A stretch of 64,000 nt of DNA from an uncultured Treponema sp. (GTDB lineage: Bacteria; Spirochaetota; Spirochaetia; Treponematales; Treponemataceae): positions 44,939 through 108,938 of the forward strand of contig CAMHMJ010000006.1 in the NCBI GenBank assembly GCA_946186185.1, given 5' to 3'. The notes beneath the pieces were generated by a model, which saw only the letters and a list, made by a program, of their open reading frames with translations, did no database searches and was not told where the DNA came from. The position numbers and the translations under genes are program-made. Positions 1 through 8,224 of the stretch are shown here, in pieces. Each line of letters starts with the position of its first letter. Within the stretch, counting starts at the first letter, position 1.

Positions 1-611
1 CCCGGAATATTATCCGCAGTGTCTCCGTAGAGGGAAAGCAGGTCTAAAAGCTGAGCCGGTTCAACGCCCCATTCAGCCTTTACGCCTTCGGTTTTGCAGA
101 TTTTCCAGCCGCCGCCGTTTTCCGGCTTCAGGATATTTGTTCTGTCTGTTACAAGCTGCATTAAGTCCTTGTCACCGCTTAGGATTCTGCATTCCCGGCC
201 TTCTGTTTCACATTTTTTTGCAACGGTAGCGATGATGTCGTCTGCTTCGTAGCCGTCGCACTGAAGAACAGGAATTCCCAGGACTTCAAGGACTTCTTCA
301 ATCCATGGAATCTGGGCGTGGAGGTCCTCCGGAGTTTTGTTTCGGGTGGCCTTGTATTCCGGGTACATTTCATGGCGGAAGGTTTTTGTCTTTGAATCCA
401 TTGCCGCAAAAATATAGGAAGGCTTGTAGTGTTCGATTACATAGTGAAGGTTTCTGAAAAATCCAAAGAGGGCGCTTATATTTTCGCCGCTGGAGTTTGA
501 GAGGGGGCGGGAAATAAATGCAAAATAGCACCGGAAAATCAGACCGTAGGAGTCAATAATGTATACTGTTTTATCAGAAGATTTGTTGTCAAAAAGAGAA
601 GTTTCGTTCAT
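1..611 (-). CDS. polA: DNA polymerase I, N-terminal 5'-3' exonuclease part (cut by window edge)
   Basis: DNA polymerase I removes RNA primers and fills repair gaps. Only the first ~203 residues are in the window. Read on the minus strand from the ATG at 611, the frame is open to base 1. It shows the 5'-nuclease signatures: IIDSYGLIFR near residue 18, AAMDSKTKTFRHEMYPEYKATR near 70-90, QCDGYEADDIIAT near 120 with its metal-binding acidic residues, SGDKDLMQLV near 145, and the helix-hairpin-helix GDTADNIPG at the edge. There is no Shine-Dalgarno before the ATG. A TGCTAAAAT extended -10 ends six bases upstream, suggesting a leaderless transcript. The polymerase domains lie outside the window, so whether they are present is unknown. 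Confidence 0.93.
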   Translation of the reverse strand, partial: MNETSLFDNKSSDKTVYIIDSYGLIFRCYFAFISRPLSNSSGENISALFGFFRNLHYVIEHYKPSYIFAAMDSKTKTFRHEMYPEYKATRNKTPEDLHAQIPWIEEVLEVLGIPVLQCDGYEADDIIATVAKKCETEGRECRILSGDKDLMQLVTDRTNILKPENGGGWKICKTEGVKAEWGVEPAQLLDLLSLYGDTADNIP

Positions 612-617
612 AGAAGG

Positions 618-626
618 ATTTTAGCA
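618..626 (-). promoter_or_regulatory. Predicted polA promoter, extended -10 six bases before ATG
   Basis: The minus strand reads TG-C-TAAAAT and then six bases to the ATG at 611. The -35 region is weak. This is one of a set of start-proximal promoters in the window. Confidence 0.4.
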
Positions 627-663
627 TTTTTTTTGGTTGAGGAAAAGCGCAGTTAGCGCAGGT

Positions 664-720
664 TAGCAGTTAGCGCAGGCGCGCGGTTTTGCCCGCAGCA
701 CGCGACCGGAAGTCAGTTTT
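664..720. repeat. Degenerate right half of a family B element
   Basis: The stretch GCGCGCGGTTTTGCCCGC, then CACGCGACCGG and TCAGTTTTGA, matches the right half of the family B elements at 5511, 43438 and 50291. The left half and the shared stem are missing. It lies between the polA start and the end of the acyl-CoA ligase gene. Confidence 0.6.
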
Positions 721-752
721 GAGACAGAATATAAAACCCGATATTAAGGCTG

Positions 753-2843
753 TTATTCCTCGAACATTTCTTCTATCTGACTCCTGTAGATTTCCCGGAT
801 TTTCCAGCGGACCAGATCCTGTTTTGCGGAAAGCTCAACTCCAACCTCAAAGGGCTTTTCAAGAAGTGCAATGTGTCCGATTTTTTCGTAGGGCTTAAAG
901 CCGTTTTTTACTGTTACAAGGCGCTCAATTTCACTGAAGAAAAGAGTTCTGGTTTTTTCTGAAGCCAGGAGAAGCTCGTACTCATCTTCCTTCTTTTTCC
1001 CGGGAATATTGCTTGCGATGTAGTTTTTTGCGGCCTCAGCAAATCTTCCGGCTTCTGCAATTTTTCCCGCCAGCCCGCCGTCTTTTGCAGATAAACCGGT
1101 TCCCCCGGCCATTCCTGTTTTAGTTTCCGCTTTTTCAAGAGCTCCGTTCTGTTTTGCCCATTCAAGAAGAGCGTCCCGGGACGGAATAATCAGGGCACCC
1201 AGTGCATTTTTATCCTGGCCGAGAACCACTGCCTGGGCGATGTATTCCGATTCCTGAAGTTTGCATTCAATAGGGAAGGGTTCAACATTTTCTCCGGAGC
1301 GGAGGACGATGGTATCCTTGCTTCGGCCTTTTACGATGATTTCATCATTGATTGTCCGGATTACGATGTCTCCCGTGTTAAACCAGCCCTCCCTTACGAA
1401 CTGCTCTGTCAGTTCCGGCTGCTTGTAGTAACCCTTCATTACGTTTTCACCCTTGATGAATAAAACGCCTTTTTCGCCGGGTGCGCATTCTGTGAGACTT
1501 GAAATATCTGCACCGGAGTTAATGTCGGAAAGCCGCAAAACCTTTGCCTGACAGTAGGTTGTCATTATTTTTCCGATGGTTCCCGGAACAATGCTTTTTT
1601 TGTTTCGCATGCAGCAGATTGGAGCGGTTTCGGTAAGTCCGTAGCCTTCAAGAAGCTTTATACCGATGGAGTTGTAAAAGTGGTCAACCTGAAGGGCAAG
1701 TCCGCCGCCGCCGGACATTCCCAGCTTAAAGTGGCCCCCAAAGAAACTTCGGATTTTCCTGAAATAGAAATGTTCTCCAAGAAGACGGAAAGGCAGTAAA
1801 AAGAAAACTGGTATATAAAGCAGCTTTGAAAAGGCTTTTTTGATAAACGAGGTTTTCTTGAACCTCAGGGTGCGGGAGTGAAGGATGTTTTCAAGAAGGT
1901 AGAGCCATTTTGAAGTTTTTACGGTGAGGGCATAGAAGCAGGTGTGTCGTTTGCTTCCGTGAACGATCCTCTTTTGAATCTGTTTTGCAAGTCCGTCCCA
2001 TACCCGGGGAACGCAGGCCATGAATTCCGGGGAAATCTTCTGAAAATCGTCTAAAATCATGCTTAAAACCGGTTTTGAATAGCAGATGGAAGCTCCTGTG
2101 TAAAGCAGGTAGTATTCGATTTCCCTTTCGTAAACGTGCCATACCGGAAGGACGCTTAAGGCCTTGTCTCCGGCTTTCAAACGCAGCCTGAAGCCGATTT
2201 CCTTTGTCTGGCAGAGAAAGTTTTTGTGTGTCAGCTCTACACCTTTGGGAGTACCGGTTGTTCCAGAGGTGAAAATTATTGTGGCGGTATCGTTTTCCGT
2301 TCCGTCCATCAAAAGGGATTCCACAACGCCCGGCCGGTCACTTCTGTATATTTTTCCTTTTTCTATTATTTCGTCGTAGGACAGGATTTGAATTTCTTTT
2401 TCTGAAAAGGCGGCACTTTTCTGCTTGGAATTATCCAGCATTATTACGGTTTTTAAAAGTGGGAGCTCCGGAAGGCATTTTTCAATTTTTTTGAAGGCAA
2501 CGCCGTTTTCAAGAACGGCGGTTTTGCAGTCTGCAAAGGAAAGAATGTAGGATAAATCTTTTACGGTTGCTTCACTTCCCCGTGGAATGTCGGCGCAGGA
2601 AAGTGCCATAATGCCGATGCTTGCGGTAAGCCATTCTTTTCGGTTATCGCTGATCAGGGCAACATTTTCTTTTGGAAGGGTTCCGTTTTCTAGAAGACCT
2701 GCTGCAAAATAGAGGGAATTCTGAAGAAGCTCCATGTAAGTAACGGGAAGAAAGGTTCTGCTCTGAGTTTTGTAGAACTGAGCCGGCGCATTAGGAAGCT
2801 CTTTTGCCTTTTCAAACAGAAGCTGCGGAATGGTAGAATACAT
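753..2843 (-). CDS. Long-chain fatty acid--CoA ligase (AMP-binding family)
   Basis: Activates fatty acids to acyl-AMP and then acyl-CoA at the cytoplasmic side of the membrane. The P-loop-like motif IIFTSGTTGTPKGVELTH is near residue 190, the adenylation motif EGYGLTETAP near 405, GWFNTGDI near 490 and VKGRSKDTIVLRSGENVEP near 510. The start at 2843 is chosen because AAGAGGG lies just upstream; an in-frame ATG at 2894 adds 17 residues without a ribosome site. A Gly/Ala/Lys-rich stretch near the C terminus (about 1030-1120) looks like a low-complexity insertion. The gene follows polA's start on the same strand with a repeat remnant between. Chain-length preference cannot be read from sequence. 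Confidence 0.9.
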   Translation of the reverse strand: MYSTIPQLLFEKAKELPNAPAQFYKTQSRTFLPVTYMELLQNSLYFAAGLLENGTLPKENVALISDNRKEWLTASIGIMALSCADIPRGSEATVKDLSYILSFADCKTAVLENGVAFKKIEKCLPELPLLKTVIMLDNSKQKSAAFSEKEIQILSYDEIIEKGKIYRSDRPGVVESLLMDGTENDTATIIFTSGTTGTPKGVELTHKNFLCQTKEIGFRLRLKAGDKALSVLPVWHVYEREIEYYLLYTGASICYSKPVLSMILDDFQKISPEFMACVPRVWDGLAKQIQKRIVHGSKRHTCFYALTVKTSKWLYLLENILHSRTLRFKKTSFIKKAFSKLLYIPVFFLLPFRLLGEHFYFRKIRSFFGGHFKLGMSGGGGLALQVDHFYNSIGIKLLEGYGLTETAPICCMRNKKSIVPGTIGKIMTTYCQAKVLRLSDINSGADISSLTECAPGEKGVLFIKGENVMKGYYKQPELTEQFVREGWFNTGDIVIRTINDEIIVKGRSKDTIVLRSGENVEPFPIECKLQESEYIAQAVVLGQDKNALGALIIPSRDALLEWAKQNGALEKAETKTGMAGGTGLSAKDGGLAGKIAEAGRFAEAAKNYIASNIPGKKKEDEYELLLASEKTRTLFFSEIERLVTVKNGFKPYEKIGHIALLEKPFEVGVELSAKQDLVRWKIREIYRSQIEEMFEE

Positions 2844-3035
2844 AGAACCCTCTTTTTTAAACAGAATGACATAAAATGTAAAAATGTCATTCACGGTATT
2901 TTAGTAACTTTTATGGAGAAATTCAAGGGGGGATTTTTGTCTGCAGGAGGATAACGAAAGTCATTTTTTTTGTATTGCGGAAGACCTTTCTGACTTAAAT
3001 CGGTCGTATAATTTTCTGTTGAATTTCAAAAACCG

Positions 3036-3044
3036 TGCTATATT
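3036..3044 (+). promoter_or_regulatory. Extended -10 box upstream of clpP-like gene
   Basis: TG-C-TATATT matches an extended -10. A TTGAAT at 3019-3024 is only 14 bases upstream, too close for a standard -35, so recognition may rely on the TG. It leaves a leader of about 100 bases before the clpP start. Confidence 0.45.
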
Positions 3045-3147
3045 TAATTGAAAATAAACGCTTCTTTTAGTATATTTAAGGCAGGCTGAATTTTTGTTTT
3101 GTCGGCCTTTTACAATCGAAGTGAAATCTCTAGGTATGGTGGAAAAC

Positions 3148-3759
3148 ATGAAAAACATCTGTTCGTCTGTTGTATGTGAAGACAAAGAAGAAAAAAAAGC
3201 TCCTGAAATGCAGGATTCGCTTTCTGAAAAATTTTTGAAAACTCGCCAGATTCTTTTGTCCGGTGAAGTAAATAAGGAACTTGCTGATAAAATCGTAAAA
3301 CAGCTTCTGCTTCTTGAAGCTGATGATGCAAAGAAGCCGGTTTATATGTTTATTGATTCTCCTGGCGGAGACGTTGATGCCGGTTTTGCAATTTTCGATA
3401 TGATTCGTTTTGTAAGCTGCCCTGTAATTCTTGTGGGAATGGGACTTATTGCAAGTGCAGCCGCTCTTATTCTTCTTGCAGTTGATAAGGATAAGCGCCT
3501 TGCTCTTCCAAACAGCCGCTATCTGATTCATCAGCCTATGAGCGGAATGAGGGGTGTTGCCACAGATATTGAAATTCACGCAAAGGAAATGGCAAAAACA
3601 AAGGCTTCCATCAATAAGATTATTGCGGACGCAACCGGACAGGAGCTTTCTAAGGTTGAGCAGGATACAGACAGAGATTACTGGCTTTCTGCTGATGAAG
3701 CAATCAGTTATGGTCTTGTAAGCAGAATCGTTTCTAAACGTTCTGAACTTGAAAAATAA
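3148..3759 (+). CDS. clpP: ATP-dependent Clp protease proteolytic subunit (ClpP family)
   Basis: Serine peptidase of the ClpP family, which forms barrel-shaped oligomers fed by Clp ATPases. All three catalytic positions can be seen: Ser in GLIASAAALILLA, His in RYLIHQPM, and Asp in DTDRDYWLSADEAISYGL. The helix motif FIDSPGGDVDAGFAIFDMI is also present. The usual MG after the catalytic Ser is AA, a divergence seen in paralogues, so this may be a second ClpP rather than the main one. The start at 3148 has GGTGG at suitable spacing; an ATG at 3136 is also possible. The downstream GNAT gene begins one base after the stop, implying coupled translation. Confidence 0.88.
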   Translation: MKNICSSVVCEDKEEKKAPEMQDSLSEKFLKTRQILLSGEVNKELADKIVKQLLLLEADDAKKPVYMFIDSPGGDVDAGFAIFDMIRFVSCPVILVGMGLIASAAALILLAVDKDKRLALPNSRYLIHQPMSGMRGVATDIEIHAKEMAKTKASINKIIADATGQELSKVEQDTDRDYWLSADEAISYGLVSRIVSKRSELEK

Positions 3760-3760
3760 A

Positions 3761-4651
3761 ATGAATTTTAAGCTTACAGAAGTGCTTCTGGAAGCGATTA
3801 TTCAGGCACTGGAAAATCAGGAGGAAAGTTTTCTTGTAGATGCAGAAAAGGCTTGTCTTGTTTCTGCCAGGGAAAATACTCCTGATGATGAGCGTTTTTA
3901 TTCGCTTCCGTCCTGGAACAGTGCCGACGGTTTTGGGCTTATGGAGGAATTTTCAATAAACCTTCATAATCCTCTTGCCCGGGAATCGCTTTTAAATGTA
4001 CTTCATTCAGGAAGGGGGGTGTTCAGGAATTTTAAAGATGAATTAAAAAATTATCCGGTTATCGAGCGCAGATGGAATCTTTTTAAGAACAAGAAAATGC
4101 GCCTTTTTGTGGATGACTGGTACAATTCACTCTGCGAAGTCTGGGGTCTTGAAAAACTTGATATTGAAATTGAAGATACGGATTATGTTCTTCTGGACGA
4201 TTTTGAGTTTTTCCCTTATAAAAATGAAGATTCCGGTTTTATTTCGTCAGTTTTAGACAGTGCGGACGATTATGAAAAAAACTGGCCGTATGAGATTGAC
4301 GCCGCTGTTAGAGATTTGTGGAAAAAATGGTTTTTATTATTTCCTTCTGAAGCTCAAAGCGGTTTTGTTTCTTATACTTTATCCAATGAATTTGCCGGTT
4401 TTATAACGGTTTCGCCTGTATCAGAAAGAAGCGCAGATACTGTGGTTATTACAGGCTTCTACGTTTCAGAAAAATTCAGAGGACTTGGAATAGGTACGGA
4501 GTTGTTAGGTAAGTGCCTTTCTGATTTGAAGTCCCAAAATAAAAAATGGATTTTGCTAGCATATACAGTAGTTCCTGAGTCTCTGGAGTCATTGTTATTA
4601 CGTTCAGGCTTTCAGAAGACGGGTTCGGTTTTTTCAGCAAAAATCTGTTAA
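3761..4651 (+). CDS. GNAT-family N-acetyltransferase
   Basis: Predicted acyltransferase using acetyl-CoA; substrate unknown. The recognisable part is the C-terminal ~100 residues: VVITGFYVSEKFRGLGIGTELLGKCL carries the R-G-x-G-x-G acetyl-CoA pyrophosphate-binding loop of the GNAT fold. The N-terminal two thirds is rich in acidic and aromatic residues (LLDDFEFFPYKNED) and matches nothing I recognise; it contains an UPF0158-like 'FxxDWY' segment but I would not assign a family. The ATG at 3761 follows the clpP stop by one base and has no good Shine-Dalgarno of its own, so it is probably translated by reinitiation from clpP. Confidence 0.72.
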   Translation: MNFKLTEVLLEAIIQALENQEESFLVDAEKACLVSARENTPDDERFYSLPSWNSADGFGLMEEFSINLHNPLARESLLNVLHSGRGVFRNFKDELKNYPVIERRWNLFKNKKMRLFVDDWYNSLCEVWGLEKLDIEIEDTDYVLLDDFEFFPYKNEDSGFISSVLDSADDYEKNWPYEIDAAVRDLWKKWFLLFPSEAQSGFVSYTLSNEFAGFITVSPVSERSADTVVITGFYVSEKFRGLGIGTELLGKCLSDLKSQNKKWILLAYTVVPESLESLLLRSGFQKTGSVFSAKIC

Positions 4652-4703
4652 CTTTTCGAGGCGGCTGTTTAGGACGGCTTGACCTGCATTTTAGGAGTTT
4701 TTT

Positions 4704-5444
4704 ATGTACAATCGTAATTCAGACATCGATTTGGAACAGGTAGCATCTTTCCTTGAGGATGCAGTTTACAAAGTAAAGAATCAGGAAAATCCTGAAATTC
4801 TTGATGACGTTAAAAAAGTTTTCAAGAAAAATGTTCCTTTTTCCCTCAGAATGTATGTAGCTGCTTATCTCGTTAAAGAAGCACAGAAGCATTACCGTGG
4901 CGGATACCGCTCACAGAGAAGAAATTTCCAGGAAACAAAGGGCCGCTTTCAGAATGAAAGACCTGCTGGACGCGAAAGAAAACAGTTCAATGAAACAACA
5001 GAAGAAAGAACTCCACGACCGCGCGTACAGATTGACCCAGAAGTTGCCGCAACAATATTTATCAGCATCGGAAGAAACCGCCGTGTATTCCCTCGTGACC
5101 TTGTAGGTCTTTTGATCAGCGTAGGCGGCCTTGAGCGCGACAGAATCGGTGATATCCGTGTTCTTGCAAATTATTCTTTCGTTCAGCTTTTTGCAGAAGA
5201 TGCAGAAAAAGCAATTGCCGCTCTTGACGGCTACGATTACCGCGGAAGAAAGCTTGCCGTAAGCTATTCAAAGCAGAAGGCAGAAGACGAAGCCGGCACA
5301 GAAGCTGACGAGAACGCAGAATCACAGGTAACAGAAGAAATGGACGCTCAGTCAGCAGAGGACGAAGCAGCTTACCGCGCAGCAGAAAAAGCCGCTGCCA
5401 ACAACGAGCCCTTCGCAACCCCTCACAACCTGAGCTCAAACTAA
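4704..5444 (+). CDS. DbpA-like RNA-binding domain protein
   Basis: Predicted cytoplasmic RNA-binding protein. Residues ~112-190 (TIFISIGRNRRVFPRDLVGL ... IGDIRVLANYSFVQLFAEDAEKAIAALDG) match the DbpA/CsdA C-terminal RNA-recognition domain normally found at the end of DEAD-box helicases. No helicase motifs are present, so the domain stands alone with an N-terminal helical region and an Arg-rich linker (residues ~70-105). The last ~50 residues are acidic and low complexity (EDEAGTEADENAESQ). TAGGAG lies at correct distance before the ATG. In helicases this domain directs binding to rRNA; here the RNA partner is unknown. Confidence 0.78.
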   Translation: MYNRNSDIDLEQVASFLEDAVYKVKNQENPEILDDVKKVFKKNVPFSLRMYVAAYLVKEAQKHYRGGYRSQRRNFQETKGRFQNERPAGRERKQFNETTEERTPRPRVQIDPEVAATIFISIGRNRRVFPRDLVGLLISVGGLERDRIGDIRVLANYSFVQLFAEDAEKAIAALDGYDYRGRKLAVSYSKQKAEDEAGTEADENAESQVTEEMDAQSAEDEAAYRAAEKAAANNEPFATPHNLSSN

Positions 5445-5486
5445 GCATTTTCTACTTATTTTAGAAAAGCCGCCTTCTATCAGGAC

Positions 5487-5695
5487 GAATGCTGAGTATG
5501 CTGAGACTAATTCAAAATTGGCGGTAGGGTAGCGAAATGCGGGCAAAAAAACTCTGCTTGTGGTTGCCGCGATAGCGGCAATTTATAGGTTCCCTTGCCA
5601 CAAGCAGCGTTTAGCATGCTAGCATGCGATTTTGACCCGCAGAACGCGACCGGTAGCCAATTTTGAAATTGAAGTTATAATACTCATGCGTTCGT
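5487..5695. repeat. Family B structured element, copy B1 (inner inverted repeat 5511-5667)
   Basis: Inner ends are the perfect 12-bp pair TTCAAAATTGGC (5511-5522) and GCCAATTTTGAA (5656-5667). Outer arms CGAATGCTGAGTAT and ATACTCATGCGTTCG lie about 15-25 bases further out. Internal stems in order: TGCGGG/CCCGCA, CTGCTTGTGG/CCACAAGCAG, the hairpin TGCCGC-GATA-GCGGCA and the palindrome GCATGCTAGCATGC. It occupies the space between two plus-strand genes. Confidence 0.85.
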
Positions 5696-5732
5696 GTATA
5701 TCTAGATTGGCGGCTTTTTTTATGGAGATTGT

Positions 5733-6494
5733 ATGGAAAAAATACACCGCATTCCCACCGGTATTTTCGGTGTAAATACCTGGATTATCCGGCTTTTTAA
5801 GAATACCGTGATGATTGTAGATCCTGATTGCAGCGAGTACACCGGAGACGACAAGGCTTTTGTCCAGTTTTTGAAGGATAAAAATCTTATTCCGGTTTTT
5901 ACGGTTCTTACCCACGGACATTTTGATCATGTTGCCGGAATCCGCCCCATAAAAAACGCCTTTCCATACACAAAAATCCTGATTCACAAGGCCGATGAAA
6001 AAATGATAGGTCCTTCCGCTATTTACGAACAGGACGATTTTAATGACGAACCATCTATTTACGAATTTGTAAAAGCTTCTCTCTCCGGTTTACCGAAGGC
6101 GGACGGCTATCTTGAAGACGGTAAAAAGTTATCTGAACTTCCGGCCTTTGAAGAGCTTAGAACGAATAATGATTTTCTTTCTGCCATGGAAGCTGAGGAC
6201 AGCGCAGACTACAGGACTTTAAGCGGCCTTGAAAATATCCTTTCCCTTTGGAAAATACTTTTGACTCCTGGACATACTGAAGGCTCATGCTGCCTCTATA
6301 ACGAAACAGAAAAAATGCTTGTTTCCGGGGATACTGTTTTCTATCATTCCTATGGCCGCACGGATTTGAAGGACGGAAGCGACGCAAAAATGGCAAGAAG
6401 CCTTACCGCTTTGCAGAAAATCATAAAGCCTGAAACCCTTGTTTATCCTGGTCACGACTATTCCGGCTTTGTCTTTGGGGATAACTGGTATTAA
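5733..6494 (+). CDS. Metallo-beta-lactamase-fold hydrolase (glyoxalase II-like)
   Basis: Predicted cytoplasmic Zn/Fe hydrolase of the metallo-beta-lactamase superfamily, probably a thioesterase of the glyoxalase II group. The metal motif THGHFDHVAG (H-x-H-x-D-H) is near residue 67. Further ligands are the His in LTPGHTEGSC near 180, the Asp in VSGDTVF near 198 and the His in VYPGHDY near 240, so the metal site is complete. At 253 residues it is longer than the typical ~210 because of an insertion at residues ~100-165 between the metal motifs. GGAG precedes the ATG. The actual substrate cannot be told from sequence. Confidence 0.85.
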   Translation: MEKIHRIPTGIFGVNTWIIRLFKNTVMIVDPDCSEYTGDDKAFVQFLKDKNLIPVFTVLTHGHFDHVAGIRPIKNAFPYTKILIHKADEKMIGPSAIYEQDDFNDEPSIYEFVKASLSGLPKADGYLEDGKKLSELPAFEELRTNNDFLSAMEAEDSADYRTLSGLENILSLWKILLTPGHTEGSCCLYNETEKMLVSGDTVFYHSYGRTDLKDGSDAKMARSLTALQKIIKPETLVYPGHDYSGFVFGDNWY

Positions 6495-6510
6495 GGGGGC
6501 ACGTCCTGCT

Positions 6511-7239
6511 CTAGTACATCAGCGTTTCCGGATTATACGGCGAAAATGTCATGTTTTTTCTGTCTTCAAGGCCGAAGAAGCGGGTGTAGGTTACATCCGG
6601 GCGGATGAAGGTGTAGGCAAAGCCCTGTTTTGTCATCATTCGCGGAAGGGAGATGCTGCCCGGATTCATTGTGTATACAGAAAAAACGTGTTCCGTGGGA
6701 ACATGGGTGTGCCCGTGGATTGCAATCTGACAGTTTTTTTTGTGGGCGTACTCGGTCAGGGCCTGGTCTGAATAGTAGACTCCCTGTTCATGTCCGTGAA
6801 GAACCAGGATGCTTTTTCCGGCGGCAGTAAAGACTGTTTCCCGGGGAATGGGAATTGAAGAAAATGCGGCTTTATTTTTCTGAAAAAAAAGCCTGTGTTC
6901 GTGCATTTTCTCAGTAAGGGATGAGTCCGAAGCTTCTATAAAATACTGATAGGGGTCGTTGTTTCCCCGGACGAAGGCAATCACGGAAGGAAGAGCGCTT
7001 TTTAATTCCTTAGAGGTCTTCGCTTCTTCCATAATCGAGATAAGATCGCAGGCTCCGTCTCCGGCAAAAACCAGGGCGTCACACTCCTTTGAGTAATTCT
7101 TTATGATGTATTTTAAAAGCGGGGAGTTTCCGTGGCTGTCAGAGATAACAAGAAGCTTTACCTCGATTTTTTCTGCAAGGGAGTGAAGTGCCCTTTCGCT
7201 TCCGAATAATCCCGGAGAAATCTGTTTTAAACTGTTCAT
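6511..7239 (-). CDS. Metallophosphoesterase, YfcE/MJ0936 type
   Basis: Predicted phosphodiesterase with a binuclear metal site. Motifs are in order: VISDSHGN near residue 32 (D-x-H), FAGDGACD near 60 (GD), FVRGNND near 90 (GNxD in place of GNHD), LVLHGHE near 148 and IAIHGHTHVP near 175. This matches the YfcE family, but the protein is longer than the usual ~180 residues because of an N-terminal ~28-residue extension and a loop at ~100-140. The gene starts seven bases after the stop of the lipoprotein gene upstream (7246-8025), so the two form an operon. No Shine-Dalgarno is evident; coupling is likely. Substrate unknown. Confidence 0.85.
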   Translation of the reverse strand: MNSLKQISPGLFGSERALHSLAEKIEVKLLVISDSHGNSPLLKYIIKNYSKECDALVFAGDGACDLISIMEEAKTSKELKSALPSVIAFVRGNNDPYQYFIEASDSSLTEKMHEHRLFFQKNKAAFSSIPIPRETVFTAAGKSILVLHGHEQGVYYSDQALTEYAHKKNCQIAIHGHTHVPTEHVFSVYTMNPGSISLPRMMTKQGFAYTFIRPDVTYTRFFGLEDRKNMTFSPYNPETLMY

Positions 7240-7245
7240 CCGCGG

Positions 7246-8025
7246 CTATTCCAGTACAAAGTGATTTATGGAGATAAGTGAAGTATCCGGGTCGGAGTAA
7301 CGCTCGATTTTTAAGTCCCGGCAGATTTTTCGGACAATTTCGTAAAGCTTTGCATTTTTTTCAAAGGGTGAATCTGAACAGGCGATAAAGGATGCGCAGT
7401 TTTCAAGAATTGAAGGAACCTCGTGCACATAACTCTGTTCTTCCTCTGTGATGATTCCATTTATTTCTGCTTTCTGAGCCTTGTCCAGCACAAAATCCGA
7501 AGAATCCTCGATTCCAAGAACGTCGTCCTGGGGGAAAAGTGCAAAAACCGGGAAGGGAAGGCTTCCGCCCCAGGAGTCCTGCATCCGGGCAATGGCAATA
7601 TGGGTTCCTTCCGGAGCGCCGATGAGAATCAGTCCCTGAAGGTCTACGTTCGAAAGCAAATCCTGAAGCGTTGTGATAAATACCTTGGAGCCCCGCTTAA
7701 AATCCTCCGGGAACCGTAAGTTCATGATAAGTCCGCCTTCTTCCGCGCTGCCGAACCTGGAATAAAGACGTTGGTTCATATTCTGGATGAAATCTTCGTC
7801 GTTGTAGCCGTAGCCGTAGAGCACGCAGATTTTTTTATTGGTCTGGTGCCACATCTGGCTTGGGATTTCCAGTTCTTCTGTAAGGGATGCTGCATTTTCA
7901 AGAACTATTTCTCCGTCCGTGCCTGCCGCAGAATCATCCTTCTGGCAGGAAAAAATGAGAAATGCAGCTGAAATTGTAAGGATTAAAATCCCGGTTCTGG
8001 AAAAAAGTTTTGTTGCCCCTCGCAT
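7246..8025 (-). CDS. DUF3798-like lipoprotein, periplasmic binding-protein-like
   Basis: Exported lipoprotein: residues 1-27 form a signal peptide ending in the lipobox LIFSC with Cys27 as the acylation site. The mature part has the alternating strand/helix pattern of a two-lobed periplasmic binding protein (KICVLYGYGYNDEDFIQNM, LQGLILIGAPEGTHIAIARM, FPVFALFPQDDVLGIEDS). This resembles DUF3798 lipoproteins of spirochaetes and Firmicutes; I assign that family from memory of its layout, not from a search. No permease genes are adjacent; the partner is a phosphoesterase. The start ATG at 8025 has TAAAAT six bases upstream and TTGAGA 17 bases further, predicting a leaderless transcript. Confidence 0.65.
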   Translation of the reverse strand: MRGATKLFSRTGILILTISAAFLIFSCQKDDSAAGTDGEIVLENAASLTEELEIPSQMWHQTNKKICVLYGYGYNDEDFIQNMNQRLYSRFGSAEEGGLIMNLRFPEDFKRGSKVFITTLQDLLSNVDLQGLILIGAPEGTHIAIARMQDSWGGSLPFPVFALFPQDDVLGIEDSSDFVLDKAQKAEINGIITEEEQSYVHEVPSILENCASFIACSDSPFEKNAKLYEIVRKICRDLKIERYSDPDTSLISINHFVLE

Positions 8026-8031
8026 AGGAGT

Positions 8032-8060
8032 ATTTTAGTGAATTTTTACGAAACTCTCAA
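8032..8060 (-). promoter_or_regulatory. Start-proximal promoter of the DUF3798-like gene
   Basis: On the minus strand, TTGAGA (8055-8060), a 17-base spacer and TAAAAT (8032-8037) are followed by six bases and the ATG. The expected transcription start falls on or next to the ATG. Confidence 0.65.
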
Positions 8061-8130
8061 GAATGAAACGGATAATGAAACGGATAATCCCATAAAAATA
8101 TCAGGGCTCCCGCATTATAGTAATAGTTAG

Positions 8131-8165
8131 AAAAAAAATGGCTTACGGTCGCGTCCTGCGGGTCC
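8131..8165. repeat. Right-end fragment of a family B element, inverted
   Basis: AAAAATGGCTTACGGTCGCG and TCCTGCGGGTCC are the reverse complement of the family B right end (GACCCGCAGGACGCGACCGG then TAGCCAATTTTT). The rest of the element is absent. Confidence 0.65.
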
Positions 8166-8199
8166 AAAAAAATCCCGGAAGACTGAATGTCCCCCGGGA
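8166..8199 (-). terminator. Intrinsic terminator after the AGCS symporter gene
   Basis: On the minus strand a stem TCCCGG/CCGGGA encloses a 15-base loop and is followed by seven Ts (plus-strand A run 8166-8172). It lies 25 bases past the symporter stop. Confidence 0.7.
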
Positions 8200-8224
8200 G
8201 AAAAATTATATATTATCCTTGAAA

